From Apricaphanius iberus (taxonomy: Eukaryota; Chordata; Actinopteri; Cyprinodontiformes; Aphaniidae), in the NCBI GenBank assembly GCA_028564705.1, contig JAPXFQ010001662.1:7748001-7812000 (forward strand): 64,000 nt of DNA, given 5' to 3'. Under the pieces are notes generated by a model. It had not been told where the DNA came from and did not search any database. It worked only from the letters and a program-made list of their open reading frames with translations. Each line of letters starts with the position of its first letter. Within the stretch, counting starts at the first letter, position 1. The position numbers were made by a program, and so were the translations under genes. Below are positions 35,649-49,775 of the stretch, one piece after another.

Positions 35649-38600
35649 TCAGGGTAAAGATGAGGGTGATGATGTGGAGGGGTTTCCAGTGTAGGTGTGC
35701 AGGAACTGATCCAGGCTGTAGACGGTTCCCCAACCGACAGCAGGGTCCATATTGATGAAATCGTCCAGGTTCATTTGACTCTCTAAGGAGGAGATCACAA
35801 CACGAAGAACGTCACGTTGTGTTGGACTTATCTTCAGCGAACACCGAAGGAAGACGCTCTACCTGCGGTGAGGATGGGCGGGTACTGAGGAGGAGGCATC
35901 TTCCAGGTCCCGTCGGGGTTCCTCATGTGGGATCGATCCGACGCAAAGTTCATCAGAAAGCTGTTGGCAGGAATCACACGCAGCTTCCTGTCGGATACAC
36001 GGGGGAGACGTTACTGTGATGTCATCAGGCGTGTTACCTTCATCTCGCTGCAGCGCCCACCTGTGGTACTCCGGTCTGATGTGGCGGTCCGAGCGGAAGG
36101 CCATGGCTCCGTAAAGCGTCAGGCTGCAGGGAAACGACAGCTCAGAGTCCAGATCGTAAACCTGTGAGTCCGACTGGGGGCGCACCCGAAGCAGGACCAC
36201 ATGGTAGTCCTAAAGAGACGCAGCGGCGCCGTTAACGATGGTATAAAACAGCTGCATCACATTCAGGGATAAAAATGTTGGGGTGAGGGGGACACAGACC
36301 CAGATCACAGGCTGGCCTCCATGTCCGGATTTCTGTTTCCAGAGAGGAATCTGAAGGAGAACAGAGGGAAGGACAGGAATCTGGCATGTTTAGATGAACT
36401 TGATGCTTTTCCTAAAGATTTCATAACTTTTACCAGAACCTACCAGTGCTTTAATAAACCAGTGGGATTTACCGAACCAAAATATAGGAGATGTTTCCTT
36501 CGGTGGCTTGGAAAAACATTCACACCTAGCCATTACCTCAAACTTCAGTCAGGGCTCCAACAGATTTCTTCAAGTTAAATTCAAGTCTTTTTTAGACCTT
36601 TTAGAGACAATTTTTTTTTTTTTTAAATGTATATCAGTTTAATCGGCTATTTCACAGCACAGAGAAAGACAGCAGAGAAAAAAATTTGTAAAAAAGCCAC
36701 AATCAAGTTTGCCTAACCATGCTAAGTTGCTTTTTAACAGTGGTTACTTTTTTTTTATTGCTAATCTTTATTTAGTGCAGACGTCATGTGTTCTGAGTAT
36801 CTTGACGTGGTTCTCAGTTATTGGTTCTGCCACTCTTTCTTTATGCTTCCTTATTGATCCAAAAATAATCTTGGTTGAATATTTTTATTTTTGAGGAAAA
36901 AAATGAAATACAAAGAAGTTAAATAAAGCACAAATTTTTGAGACCCAGATATTATTTCTAAATTTGAATTCTGAATTCAATGCTTTTAAGGCTTTTCAAG
37001 ACCCAATAGGAACCCCGATTAATGGATTTAATAGTGATTTTATTGTGTTTTCTTTCTATATAAAAATTTGAAAAGTGTGGTGTGCGTTTGTATTCAGCCC
37101 CTTTACGCTGAGGCCCCTAAAATCACTCCAAGCAGAGGTTTCCAACTCCAGTCCTGTTGAGCTGCTTCTTCTTGTTTTGGTGTTTAATGTTTAAAGGTAC
37201 AATATGTAAGATCGACATCTTGTGGTCAAATTAGAGTACCGCAGTCCATGAACAAGAACACACCTCTCAGTCACTCACCCCCTCCCATCCATGAGTTTAA
37301 TGCCAAGTTGCTAGTTACGCATCAGCAGCCGAACTATTTAAATGCACAGCGAAGACAAGTTTTAAAGATTAAGTTGATGAGTATAAAAATATACTTGACT
37401 GCAGTATCAAATAGGTGGTTATTGAAAAAGTAGCTTAAGACAATTTTGGAGGGGTCTATTTTACTGTTAGCATTGCTAGCTAAACTTTAGCCTTTAGCCC
37501 AGTCAGCGTCAGCTAGAGCTACATTAGCAGTGGCTCTAGCAAAAGTCATTAGTTCAATTCAATTCAATTCAGTTTATTTATATAGCGCCATTTCACAACA
37601 GATGTCATCTCAAGGCACTTTACAAAAAGAGTTATTACAATACAATGTTTAGTGTAGAAATTACAGAACCACAGAAGATTGCGTCGTGGAATTCTCAGCA
37701 ATCCCTCATAGTTGTCCAAAACAAGTTGAAATTTAACTGGTAGAGACATCTGCAGCTGAAACTCCAGCAGAAAATGTCTCCACAAACCATTGCTTCAGTG
37801 GGTCTGAATACATGTTTACTCCACACTTATCAGATTAGGCAAAAAGTTTTAAAGGGTTTTATCCTAGTATCGTAATTTTACAAAATATGAAAGAGTTTAA
37901 GGGATCAGAATACCTTTCTTATTGACTGAAATACGTTGAAATAATCTCAATCTTTTCATAATTGTCCCTAATTTATTAAAAATATAAAGACAGTTAGTGA
38001 AAAGTGGGTAGAATACTATATCATCAATAAGCTGTAAACTATTATACTATTAGAAATTTACAGCGTTATTGGAGGTCTCTAGTTCCTGTTTGAGTCATTC
38101 ATGAACACGATGTTCGCAGGAGGTTTCCTCACCATCCGTTTGTCATTGGAGATAAAAAGCACAAAGAGCTCTTCCAGGGGAGCAGTTCTCTCTGTTTTAA
38201 CAAAGTCGCACAGCTTCCAAACATTTTCCTCACTGCAAAACAAGGAGAGGAGGCTGAGAGCAACAGGGAAATGAAACAGACTAATGAAATAATGACACCT
38301 GCAGGACAGAAGAGGATCACATTTAAAAATAAGGAAGCTGTCTGAGGTGGAGAAAAACACCAAATACAGAAATAATCAGTGTGTTCGGCTGTGCTTACAA
38401 TAATTAGTGTACTAAATAAGTTAATTATAGACCTGATATTAATTTATTTGTGTGTATTTAAAGCTGCCACTTGTTTTAATCTCTATTTTGTGTTACATGT
38501 ATGTAAGCCTACATAAATCCCTCACAGTAAGATATCACACTGTAGAATAAACTGCGTCATTACAGTAATGGTGTTATTGCAATCATATTTACCAGTAACA

Positions 38601-38657
38601 GCTGGTGTAAACACAGTTTTCGCGGCTCGGTGTGATCCTGTCTGCTGCAGTCATCAT
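35649..38657 (-). CDS. ntaq1: ntaq1, protein N-terminal glutamine amidohydrolase (complete)
   Basis: Six exons in consistent phase, 38657-38593, 38232-38133, 36350-36300, 36209-36061, 35987-35863 and 35782-35649, encode 207 aa (human ~205). The enzyme deamidates N-terminal Gln to Glu so that arginylation and the Arg/N-degron pathway can proceed; it acts in cytosol and nucleus. The catalytic triad is present with family spacing: Cys22 (in CVYTSCYCEEN, its codon split by intron 1), His75 ([10 protein letters not shown]) and Asp91 ([12 protein letters not shown]). The C-terminal NFASDRSHM and [15 protein letters not shown] blocks are also conserved. Two adjacent in-frame ATGs give residue 1 or 2 as the start. 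A minus-strand AATAAA lies at 35455-35460. The gene is formerly WDYHV1. Confidence 0.95.
36351..38132. other. intron 2 of ntaq1, with a LINE 3'-end-like fragment
   Basis: The longest ntaq1 intron is mostly AT-rich. At ~37,560-37,690 it holds TTTATTTATATAGCGCC...CATCTCAAGGCACTTTACAA, the LINE 3'-end pattern in minus orientation. At ~37,090-37,180 it shares CAGCCCCTTTAC and TCCTGTTGAGCTGCTTCTTNTTGTTTT words with ~16,330-16,430. Confidence 0.5.
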
Positions 38658-38699
38658 CTGGTGTCACACCAGAAAAGTTCCCCCGGAAACGCACTGTGG

Positions 38700-41220
38700 C
38701 TTCTCTAAAAAGAGTTCAACTTTACACCCCTACGCAATCAGCGATCCTTGCTGGAATAATTTGCACCGAGATCTGGAAGAAAAAAATACCTTAACGCCCC
38801 GTAATAGGGCCACTGATTATTTTCCCCTGCAGAATTTAAATCATAATTCAGATTTTTTTCTTCTTCTCCTAAATAGTCAAAATTCTGAAAAAAACAACGA
38901 AAAGGGTCAAAATCGGGGGGGATCTGCATTTTTTAAAATTTTAACTATTATTAATAAACCTTTATTTAGAAAAAAAAAAATCCTACTGAGATTAAAAACC
39001 TCTTTTTCAAGTGAGTCCTGGCAAAGAGGTAGCAAAATTTAACAGTTTTCTTAATGTCAGTACAATATTCAGTACCATATTGACATCTTCAATACTAAAA
39101 AAAAAATAGTACAATGATGTCTTAGTGATTAAAACAATATAAAGCCACATAAGAGACAATAAAGAAAACGGGGATCTGCTTAACCAGAAGTATTAAACTT
39201 AAAAGTTTCTAATAATCTAATCGTTTTTGTTAATCTCTTATTGCACATTTTTTATTTTTCTACAGAGGCCAGATAGAGTATAAGAAAATTAAACAGTTAC
39301 AACATAAAAAACAACATTAAAATAACAGATCATGATAGGCAATTATAAATCATTGAGGATATCTGTACCGCTTTCAGCTTGGTTTTGAAAGTATTTAAAG
39401 AAAATTGCTCAGTCAGTTGCCCGTCTTTCTGCAGCATTTTCCCAGTAAAAGCAAAGGCTTTCTTACCGAATACTGAGAAAAGTTACAATTATAAGAGTAA
39501 AGATTTTTTTGTGGTCCTAATCAAACAACCCAGAACCTATCTTGCATATTTTAAAAAAATACCACAATAATCACTCTCAGAAATTTTATATTTATCCGGG
39601 TATCTATATTGTTTAGCTGTCTTGATTACCCAGCAAACCCAATTTATTTTGATTATTTTACCAACTCTACTGGCAAGATATTCATGAACCCAAATTTTCT
39701 AAGCTATATGCAAGATATTTTTTATGTTTTGCTAATGAAACCAGACATTTTTGGACCATAATTAGTTCACTTAATATAAAAGCAGTTAAAACTATAAATG
39801 TATGTTTCTTGTTTGTGATTCAGCCTTTACGTTGTTTCGATTCCTACTTTTGTCATATGAAACCTCCCTGGCAGTTTATGTTCAGTCGTTCCTTGTTCTG
39901 ATCATTTCGTATTGTTATAAATTCTAAGTTTTTTTTTCTTAAAGGCAATAATAGTTTATATAAAAGGAAGAATGCAGAAGGAAAGTTCTCAGTTGGATCT
40001 AGATCTGATTTTTGAGTTTACAATTATTTCTGTATTGCAGCCTGTAGGAAGTAGCAGTTAGAAGATGGGTAGTGAGGTCATAAAGGAGTGGAAAATGGTC
40101 AAAAATTGGCCCCCTTACCATGATACCGCAGAAATTAGAAAGGAAAAGATTTCTTCTTTCGTTTTCACACCAAATTTTGACCGGTGCGGCTGGAATTTAG
40201 ACTCAACAGACCAATCTGTTATCGTCCAATCTAGTCTATGAATGGGAGCCTTGGTTTCCATTTGCTGACTTTAAAAAGTGGCCCCTAGTTTGGTTTTCTG
40301 CTGCTGTTGCCAATGTTCTTTAAGGTTCCACTAGTATTTTATACCTCGGATAACATGGACTTGCTAATTTAAGCATTTCGATCATCTCAAACCGATTTGC
40401 TCATTCTCTAACATCTAAAAGGCAGTTTCAAATGGACCCCACAACCATTCTCTGTAAACCTGAGACGGGTGGTGCGTTAAAAACAGATTAAATAGTTTTA
40501 AATAAATAACTGCTGTTGGCTGATCCTGTATTTAACAAGCAACACAAGATGTATAATATATCTAATAGTTAAGATTAGAGATGTGTGATACGATATATTT
40601 TGATATAATTCAATATTTAAAACTGATTTTCATAGAAGAAAAACAGTCACTTGATTCTAAACACTCCCACCTGTTTCATACTTCCATCCAGTTTTTACTA
40701 GATCTATTTAGTCTAATTTAGGGCCATGTTAGTGTTTTTGCAATCATGCTAATATTAGCATTACAGCTACCATCAGATCCACTGGAACGAAAGTGAAAGC
40801 AGCCTCCAACTACTAGATATACTTCTAATTTAACAAAATGTACCTTCATTAATAGTTCTATTTAAATACTACAAAAATAAAATGTAAATAAAAATGGATA
40901 CAATATTGTAACATAAAATAGCACAATCAATATTTTCTTACATTTCCAGTAAGGAGGAATCTTATCAGATATTCCTCAATGTCCATGATATTTTTTTTTA
41001 ACTGCCATGAGTCAAGCAAACATAAAACCAGAACCACCTTCCTGCCTCATCTTTCTAAAATATTGGACTGCTATTATGACTTATTTCACAAAATAGTGAT
41101 TATTTTCTGTACTAAACTTTTACAGATCCTAAATAAATTTGGTTTTGCTTTATTAGGGATCATAACTGAATCAGATTGTGGTTGTTTAAACCTTTATGCA
41201 GAGTAAAACACACATAATAC
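38700..41220. other. intergenic DNA between ntaq1 and bop1, nothing recognised
   Basis: AT-rich sequence with no convincing exon or terminal repeats on either strand. It separates the 5' end of ntaq1 from the 3' end of bop1. Confidence 0.5.
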
Positions 41221-41240
41221 GCACATTAACAATGTTATAT

Positions 41241-41246
41241 TTTATT
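41241..41246 (-). terminator. bop1: polyadenylation signal of bop1
   Basis: A minus-strand AATAAA (plus TTTATT) lies about 115 bp beyond the bop1 stop codon, the expected spacing for a short 3'UTR. Confidence 0.6.
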
Positions 41247-41360
41247 GAGTACAAACTGACACAAACTAAAGGAGACCTGTCGTATCCTAGCAACCAGGCA
41301 GAACGGGTTACCAGGTTACCGAGGGAAGGCTGAGACAACCACCACCCAAAGGGTGGGTTG

Positions 41361-41784
41361 TTAGGTGAAGAGTCTGATGGTGGCGTCGGCGCCGGAGGAG
41401 AACACCCAGGGCTGCGTGGGGTGAAAGGTCACGTCCAGGACGCCGAGGTCATGGGTGATGGCGTGACCTCTGAGCACTTTAACCGGGACGATCAGCGGGT
41501 TCTGGAGCAGATCACTGGAAGGGAGAGAGAACTTGAAACACTCTCCTTTGTAACGTGAATGTGTGTACCACATGGAAAACTAGAGTGTGGGCGTTACTTG
41601 TAAACGGTTCCGTGGCAGACGATCACCGATCCGTCATCAGACGCCGAGGCAAACAGCGGGTAACCTCTGTGATAGGCCACACTTCTCACCGCCTTCTTAT
41701 GGTGTCTGGTGGGTAGGAGGCAAGCAAACCAATCAGTGGAGAGATACATCAGTATAACACAAAATACTTCTATAATACAACTCA

Positions 41785-41870
<86 letters not shown>

Positions 41871-44800
41871 GTGTGTGTTGGGACTTGATTAAAGAAATTC
41901 ACCTACATATAGGCTTTTTAATTGGTCACAATTTTTCGCATTCTCAAAGCACAAAAATCTTTACCAATGAAGGCACAATTATTTAGATTTGTGCTGATTT
42001 TCTAGGACGACTATCAAATAAGTGTCATAGACATGAACACTGGGAACTTAAGGTCTTTAAATATCTGAAAAATTAAGTTAAATGTATTTCAATTTGGAAA
42101 AGTAGCATAAGAGAAAATATCCTTGGCCAAAGTTGAACAGATCTAAAGCTGAAATGTCATTTTCAGCACTTTTTCAGAACTTTGTCTTTAAAAAAAATAT
42201 TAGCAAAAAAGATTGTATATCAGGGATGCACGGGGGCCGATACCATTCTGATGCACTCATGGTTAATGAACCGATAGAACACGCCGATACTTTAAATGTG
42301 AAAAACTCTGCAATAATTTCACAGAAAATATTCATTTTTCATATGGTGGTCATTTTTATTTCTATTTGATTTTTTATCTAATTAAGTATAATTTGTTGTC
42401 ACAAGTAGAGAAGAAAATAAAATTTGTCTTTGAATTAATTGTATTTTTTTGTGTAGTAGAAGTATCAGCATGGGTACTCGGTATAATCAAGTACTCAAAT
42501 CCAAGTATTGGTACTGTATCGGTTGGAAAAAAGTGGTATGGTTGCTTCCCTGTTCTTAATCTTAATCTTATTTAGGAATTTGATAAAATACGTCTTCTTT
42601 TTTGCGCTGTTTTAGTGTGCTTTAAGCTCTTTACTGGTAAAGAAAAAAAGGAAACAGTCTCTTTATAAATTAGACAAAACAATTGCCTAGATTTTTAGTT
42701 AAGAAGTACAGTAATCACCACTGCTCCTTCTGCCAACCCCTCTCTTTTTGTGCAGTCGCCAAGGCAGAAATGAGCAGAGAAGAATAGCAGTAGAACAGTG
42801 CTGCCACTATGCGTTGAAATGAGGTATTACATTTATAAGGGTTCATAATTTAGCCCTAAAAACATGATAGCTGCGGGCCAATGGACTTTCTACATTCCTG
42901 GCTTTTAGTTTAAAAAAACCACAACGTTCAGTTTTTCAGAAAGTGTTTATATTTCCAAGTACCAATAAGAAGGACGTTAAATATAAAGAATATTATAACA
43001 TCGCCTGAATACTCAGAAAGCCTGCAGACTTGACAGCTGGCAGGCAAACAGTCACTGAGATTCTCCATGAGGAGGGTAAAGCTTGGTTTATGCTTGCCGC
43101 ATGAACATTCCGCGCGGAAACGATACCTGCGGAACCGGCCGAGACGGCTTCTTGCAGCGTTTATACTTTTTGCAGCTTGTCCCTGCTGAGAGCCAATATT
43201 CTTGATGACTGTAGGGGGCGGCGTAGGGTTCTACGGCATGCATACAACACTACACCATAGTAGAAGTAGTAATCACTGTTTTTTACAAGATGGTGACACC
43301 CGTGAGCTTAAACAAAGCAGAACTTTTATGCTATTTATTAGGAAAAAAGACGAAAAAAGGAGACCGTCCTCTCTTCCATTTAAACACAGTTGATCACAGT
43401 GATCTCTATCGGCCGAATCATAAAGATATCTATTTACGAACCTCCGGCAATATGAGCAAACAAATTTTCCTAGGTGCGCGGCACAGTAATTTTGGGGCGG
43501 GAGGAGGCCGCGCGGAGAGGCGTGGTTGCTGAAATTACATAATTTGGCCGCGTGGAGCCGTGCGGACCTCGCGGACGCGGCAAGCATAAACCAAGCTTAA
43601 GCCATGAAAGGTCTTTACTAGGGATGCACCGATACTGGTATTGGGTATCGGCCCCAGTACTGCCTAATGTAAAAGGCATCGGCTAATGTTAACCGATACT
43701 TAAGATGTGGAAATGTAGCAATAATTTCACAGAAAATATTAGTTTTTTACTTTTAAATTTAAGTAATTTTTTATTAATATATATATATATTTATATTTTT
43801 TTATCTAATTCACCATCCTTTCTTGTAACTAGCAGACAAGAAAATAAAACCAGGCTCTCAATTCATAGCACTTTTTTTGTGTGGCGGAAGTATTGGTACT
43901 CTGTATCGGTAAGTACCCTGATCCAAATATCGGTATGGTATCGGTTTTGAAAAAAGTGGTATCGTTGCATCCCTCGTTTTAACCAATGTAGAAAAGCGTA
44001 GACATAACCTACGAGGGAGCTGCAGGTTATTTATAAATCATCCTCGGTGACATGTGCACATAAGCTTTTAGACAATAATTTTTACATTCTTAAAAAGAAA
44101 ACAACTATGACAATATACAAAATAAATAATTAGTGGAAATTTTTAATTTTACTGTTTAATATAAAATATCCAGAGCAGATATTTTAGAGTCGGGTCAAAC
44201 TTTTAAAAAGCAGAAAAGAAAACCTGACTCCCAATTCATAGCACTTTTTTTGGTGTGGCATAAGTATCGGCATTGGTACTCTGATCCAAGTATCGGTATG
44301 GTATCGTTTTTGAAAAATTGGTATCGTTGCATCCCTTGTCTTTACTAGAAGAATAATCTGCCTGTTCAGGGTGATTAATGCATGTAAATTATTGGAATGT
44401 TGGTGGAAGGAAAAAGTGCAGCAGAAAAGGTGCACAATAAAAAAAACTGTTAGGAAAGTGAAGAAAAAACACATTTAAAAGCTTAGGTGAGTTACACAAG
44501 GCTTGGATTGAAGAAACAGTCAGAGCTTCAAGAAACGCCGCACACAGACGTATCCAGGATATACAGAGTGAAATGTTGTGACGTCTACAGTCAGCCAAGC
44601 CATCTACATAACAGAGCTCTTCATGATTCCTACTGCTGGCAAGCTATCCAGCAGGGCTTAGCACCTGTCCACACCGCCGAACTAAGGCCAGGCGATATGA
44701 CCTCAAATCTATGTTGCAACATAATATAAAGCACGTGCTGTAACGATATGCATTGTGATATATCCTTGTTTTAAATGTATTTATGTCAAAATGACAGCTT

Positions 44801-47800
44801 AAAGAAATACTTCCAAAATGTTTAGAATAACATTTAAAGAAAACTTATTAAACCACATAAAGAATTATTAAAATCTTTTTCCAAAAAAATACAACTCAAA
44901 AATTCTCATAAGATAAAGATATTTTACATGCAATAAAAAGCTAAATGTCATTAAAATAAAGTTCAATGGGTTTCTTTCCTGTTAAATGGAAAAACAAAAA
45001 CATTTTAAAGCTGCACTGAACATTGGTATTTAGCTTCCTTGCGTAACTGAAGTATGTAAGCACAGCTTGATGACATCAAAATGCATGATCGCGGTATGGT
45101 GGTATAGACAAAACCTCTACCTAAATTTATATAATTTCTACTTCATACCTTTTATATTACATGCTGCTACGGCGGTCCAACAATGGTGATGACCTTAAAA
45201 GGCGCTTTAAATGCAATCTGCGTTTCCTGAACGCCTCAGCAGAACCACAGGGTGATGATCTACCTCCGTGCCACGCCGCATTAATGCAGTAAGTCAGACC
45301 GAACCAAAAGGGTACGATAGGTGGACATGCTTTGTAACTCAATCAACTTCAATTGTATAAATGTTTAACCACCGTTAGCTAAGCAAACATGAACTTAACG
45401 CTGAAATGATTTCTGTGAGGTGGCAGAAGCAGAGGGAGTAAAGTACCGTAGCATCTTGTAAGGTTTGGTTGAGAGGTCGAGATCGAACCAGCTCAGCCTG
45501 CAGTCGTAGCTCCCACAGATCACATGGTCACCTGCAGAAAGGAAGGTGAGACAAGCTCCGCCCATCTATTGTTCCATTGATCCTATTCGTTCACTTACCG
45601 CCCGAGTGCACGGCTATGCTAGAGATCCACTTGGAGTTGGCTTGGAGCTTTTTGGTCATTTCCTGCTTGACCAGGTTGTAGATCCTCACCGAACGCTGCG
45701 TGGCCACAAAGAAATAGGGCCTGACGGGGTGGAAGGACACGGCCTGGACCAGGCCTTTGTTTTTCCTGAAGGGGTTCTGGCTCCGTCGGCGGCTCAGCTG
45801 GTGGATGAACACCTGCAGGTGGCTGGAATGGTCCGGCATCACCGAGGCCAGGTAGTCTCCTTTGCTGTGCCACGTCACCTGGTGGACAGCCTGGGGAGTT
45901 GGACACTTCCGTTAGCTCCCTTAAGTTTGGAATCACACTTTTATAAAGTATTCGGGAGAACTAGCTCACTTTGGGATGTTGGAGTTTGAGGCGGATGCCC
46001 TGATTTAGCTCCTCCCCCTCCGTTTCTGACCAAACGACAGGCTGGGAGCCTTCAGAGGGACCCTCCTCCTCCTGAGCAGCGAGAAGCCTTTCTGACGATG
46101 AGATGACCTGTTTATCGGCCAGAGCTGGAGACAGGATCAGGACGGCCGACTCTCTGGAAACCAACAAAGGGAGCAGGAAGTGAGACAAAAGACCAGAGAG
46201 ATGGTTCTCTTTATTAAACCAATAAACCGCTCAAGTCTGGATAAATTACAGGAGAGAAGAGATGCTTACACGGCTACGGCTACGAGACAGAGGGACGGGT
46301 TCGGGTTCCATGCAACACTCTTTACGGCTCCGCCCGCCTGGATGGTCTTCATGCAGCGAGACGAACACACCTCCCAGAGTCTGACCTGGCCGTCATCACT
46401 GCCTGTAGGTACAGTAAACATTCAGCTGAAACACAACACCACCCAAATAAAGAGTCATCATCTGGAGTTAAAGGGGACTTATGAAAATTCCACTTTTTTT
46501 TAGCCCTTAACTCTTTAGGCGGCTGGGTTTTTTCTATAAAATATTCAATTTTGATATCACTAGTTCAAAATGTTGTAGCTTTAATGTGGTTATAGATAAA
46601 GGTATAATGTAAATAAGAAAAGTCTTCAGGATGATCCAAAGTTAATGATGGGAACAAATCACACATCTAATTTGCATATTATGACGTCATCAGGCATTGG
46701 CAATATTGTTTGGAATAATTTTACAGACTTTTATCTGTTTTTGCATTGTTTAAAACTTACTTTATTTTGAATATTATTATTTTAATTTTTCTATACAGGC
46801 CTGTGTATTTTCTACATGTGTATTTTTAGTATTTATTGGGATTTTCTTCAAGAACAGGTGGACATATTTGTTTATTTCCCTTGTTATGAGCCTCCATTAG
46901 TCGATTCACTACATAAAACAGAAAGGAAATTATTGGGCTCAGAATTTTACAGATCCATCCCCAAAATAACCAACAGGCTCATCAAATTGTCTGATCCACT
47001 ATTGATGCTCTTCATCAAACTGTTCCTCATACTGCCTCATCATCATGATCGTCGTTTGCAGCGGGAAAGTGAACTTTACTGCTGTTTACCAGCTTATTAG
47101 CTGTCGGTTTTCCACAGCGTCTGCCGACATTTCCAGAGATTTGCATTAGCATTGTTATGACCACCTTGCTACCAGACCACATACCTTTCTCCCAGCGGGA
47201 GAACGTGACGATCATCATTGCACCTGTGACTGCTGTGGAGCGTCATGGCGAACGGGACCGGCTGCTGCTGTTTGCTATTTGAGTTTCGCTTTCTTTCTCC
47301 CTGGAGAACGGAACATCTTGATCGGAGGCTAAATATTCCTCTTCAGAATCTGAGTAAACCAATACTTCCCGCATCATAAGTTTTATCTTTTTCAATCTCG
47401 CTCTCTCTATGCTGTGACTGCAGCAGCTGCAGGCCGTCTCTCTCAGTTGCGGAGGTGCATAAAAAGCTGATTTATTCCAAAAGTTTCCATGGTGACACAC
47501 TCAAAAATGTGGCTTAAATTAAAGTTACAGATGTCTGCCATCTCCTGATGTAAAGCAGTAATTAAATTAGCGGTTATATCTGCAGCTGTGGCTCGTTAAA
47601 GGTAGCAATATTGCCTGTCGCAATACTGCGACCATGGCGCTTAGAGTGTTAAATCTATTGTGTTGTGCATTTGGAGTCTGTGGGAATGCAAAAAAGCATG
47701 AAGGTGAAGGGATGGGTATTGTTTAGGTTGCATCAGATGAAACAGTACCGGTGCTTAAACGGTGCTCAAAGAACAGAAAAAATGCAAACTTAATCCAAAA

Positions 47801-49731
47801 ACCCTCGTTTTTTTTTTTATATTTAGTAGGGCTGTCAAAAAATTACATTTTTTTTATTATCTAATTAATCACAGCGTAGCTCTGAATTAATCCCCGTTCC
47901 TAAATATTACCCAAAAAACTACAATTTGCTCTTTTTTTAATACTTAAATACAGGAAAAAAAATAAATCAAATTTTTGTTTTGAACTCTTTAAAATGCATC
48001 CCCACAATAAATGCTCTTTAAATGGCACTCTAAACCTTTTTGAAGCTATGGCTGCTGCAGTGTGGAAACCAAATTCTGCAATAATTTTACAGAAAATGTT
48101 TCTTTTTCACTGGAATTTTTGTTTTGGTATACTTATTATTATTTTAGTTTTTATCTAATTTACAATCATTTGTTGTAACAAGCAGACAAGAAAATAAATC
48201 CTGTGTTAAAATTTGTTGCATTTTGTGTGTGATAGAAGTATCGGCATTGGTACTCGGCATCGGCAAGCATCTCTGTGGTTTGAAAAAAGCGGTATCGTTA
48301 CGTCCCTAGGTAAAATAGATTAAAGACTACAGCATGCTAGGTAAGGTGCCTTAATTATAATTTATTTTCAATGCATGCATGCCAAAACAGTGTAATACGT
48401 CCACTAATATATAGTGGCTAAAAATAGCATATATAAGTTTAACGTTCAATGTTTTGGAAAATTACATCTGAAAAGTGCAAAAGCAAAAAGTAATTTTGTT
48501 CAGTAAATCTTCCTTCACTTGCTCCTGTCAGGTTCCCCTTTCTCTTCCTTACATAAATGTGTCTTTTGCCATTGGTCTTTGCTTTTTCCGTCTCTCTCCT
48601 TCCACCAGGGAAATCCACCCAATTTTTTTTACATTTATAATTAGCTTGCTAACAAAGTCCAAATACTATCATTCATACACTATTCCCCTAATGCCGTCTC
48701 TCTGTCTGTCCTTTATCTCGCCATTTTCTCTCCTCTTCTCACTCTCATCACTCGGTCTTCTCTCATCATTGGGACTGTTCTGGTTAGTCTATTTAGCTCA
48801 GTCCATGTCGTAATAGTGAATGAGTATAAAAAGTAAAGGAAGGTTTTACTTCTTTATTATTTATTGTCCTCAATGATGCACTGTTATTGACTTGTTTAGA
48901 ATTTGCATTCCATCTATATTTTAATAGCTATTATAATAGTTGGAATTGAAATACCTTTACTTTTTAACTATCTAACACAATGTTAGAACATGTGATTGTC
49001 TAAACCTTTTTGATGTTGTTGCTGATTATATGTGGAAAGTGAGAATGTTCATAAGCAGTCATTTTGACATGGAGGGAAAGGAACACAGAGCTGTACATAT
49101 TATTACCGAACAAGCTTTAGATTATATCGCAATATGGATTTGAAGTAGGGCTGCACAATTAATCGGATTTTGATCGTGATCACGATTTTGGTGGCCACAA
49201 TTAAATGAACCTGATCGTCAACGATATTTACATTCAAAATGCGAGCTTCACTGCGCGCCTCTTCATCATACACTGCCTCAACCAATAGTCCGCCAACCAC
49301 CAGGGGGCAAACGCATGGCTAAAGCTTCATTAAGCTGACCAAATAAAAACCGAGCACATGCCACTCAGCACTCACAATGGCTGCACTACGCTTTCTACGT
49401 AGCAGGTGAAAAACAGTATTTGTGCAATGTAGTAGGTTCAAATCTCCATTATAGATCTGAGTAGTAAGCAGAAAGTTCCAGAAAGTGTACTACCGCCACA
49501 GTAAGCAGCCGGTGGATGCTAGGCTATCCCACAATGCAGTGGACGCCCCGAAATCATAGAAGAAGACGGACCTAGCTAACTACATGAACGGGCGAGTAAC
49601 AGTTGCTACGTAGCATATAGTAAATACTAAGGATTTGGATGCAGGGAATGTCAAAGGCCTTTTCTGTATAAGCTGTAACTGTTTTTTCTAAATTGCACTT
49701 TGAGATTGCACTCTGACAAAAACATATTTAG

Positions 49732-49775
<44 letters not shown>

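Noticed and set aside
41594..41902. Tyr-Ile repeat open frame on the minus strand
   Set aside because: It runs from bop1 exon 15 into the intronic TA repeat, with no splice signal to support it.
45546..45989. 147-codon plus-strand open frame
   Set aside because: It is the antisense shadow of bop1 exon 13.
48475..48813. 112-codon plus-strand open frame in bop1 intron 10
   Set aside because: Low-complexity CT-rich sequence with no recognised domain, splice context or conservation clue.
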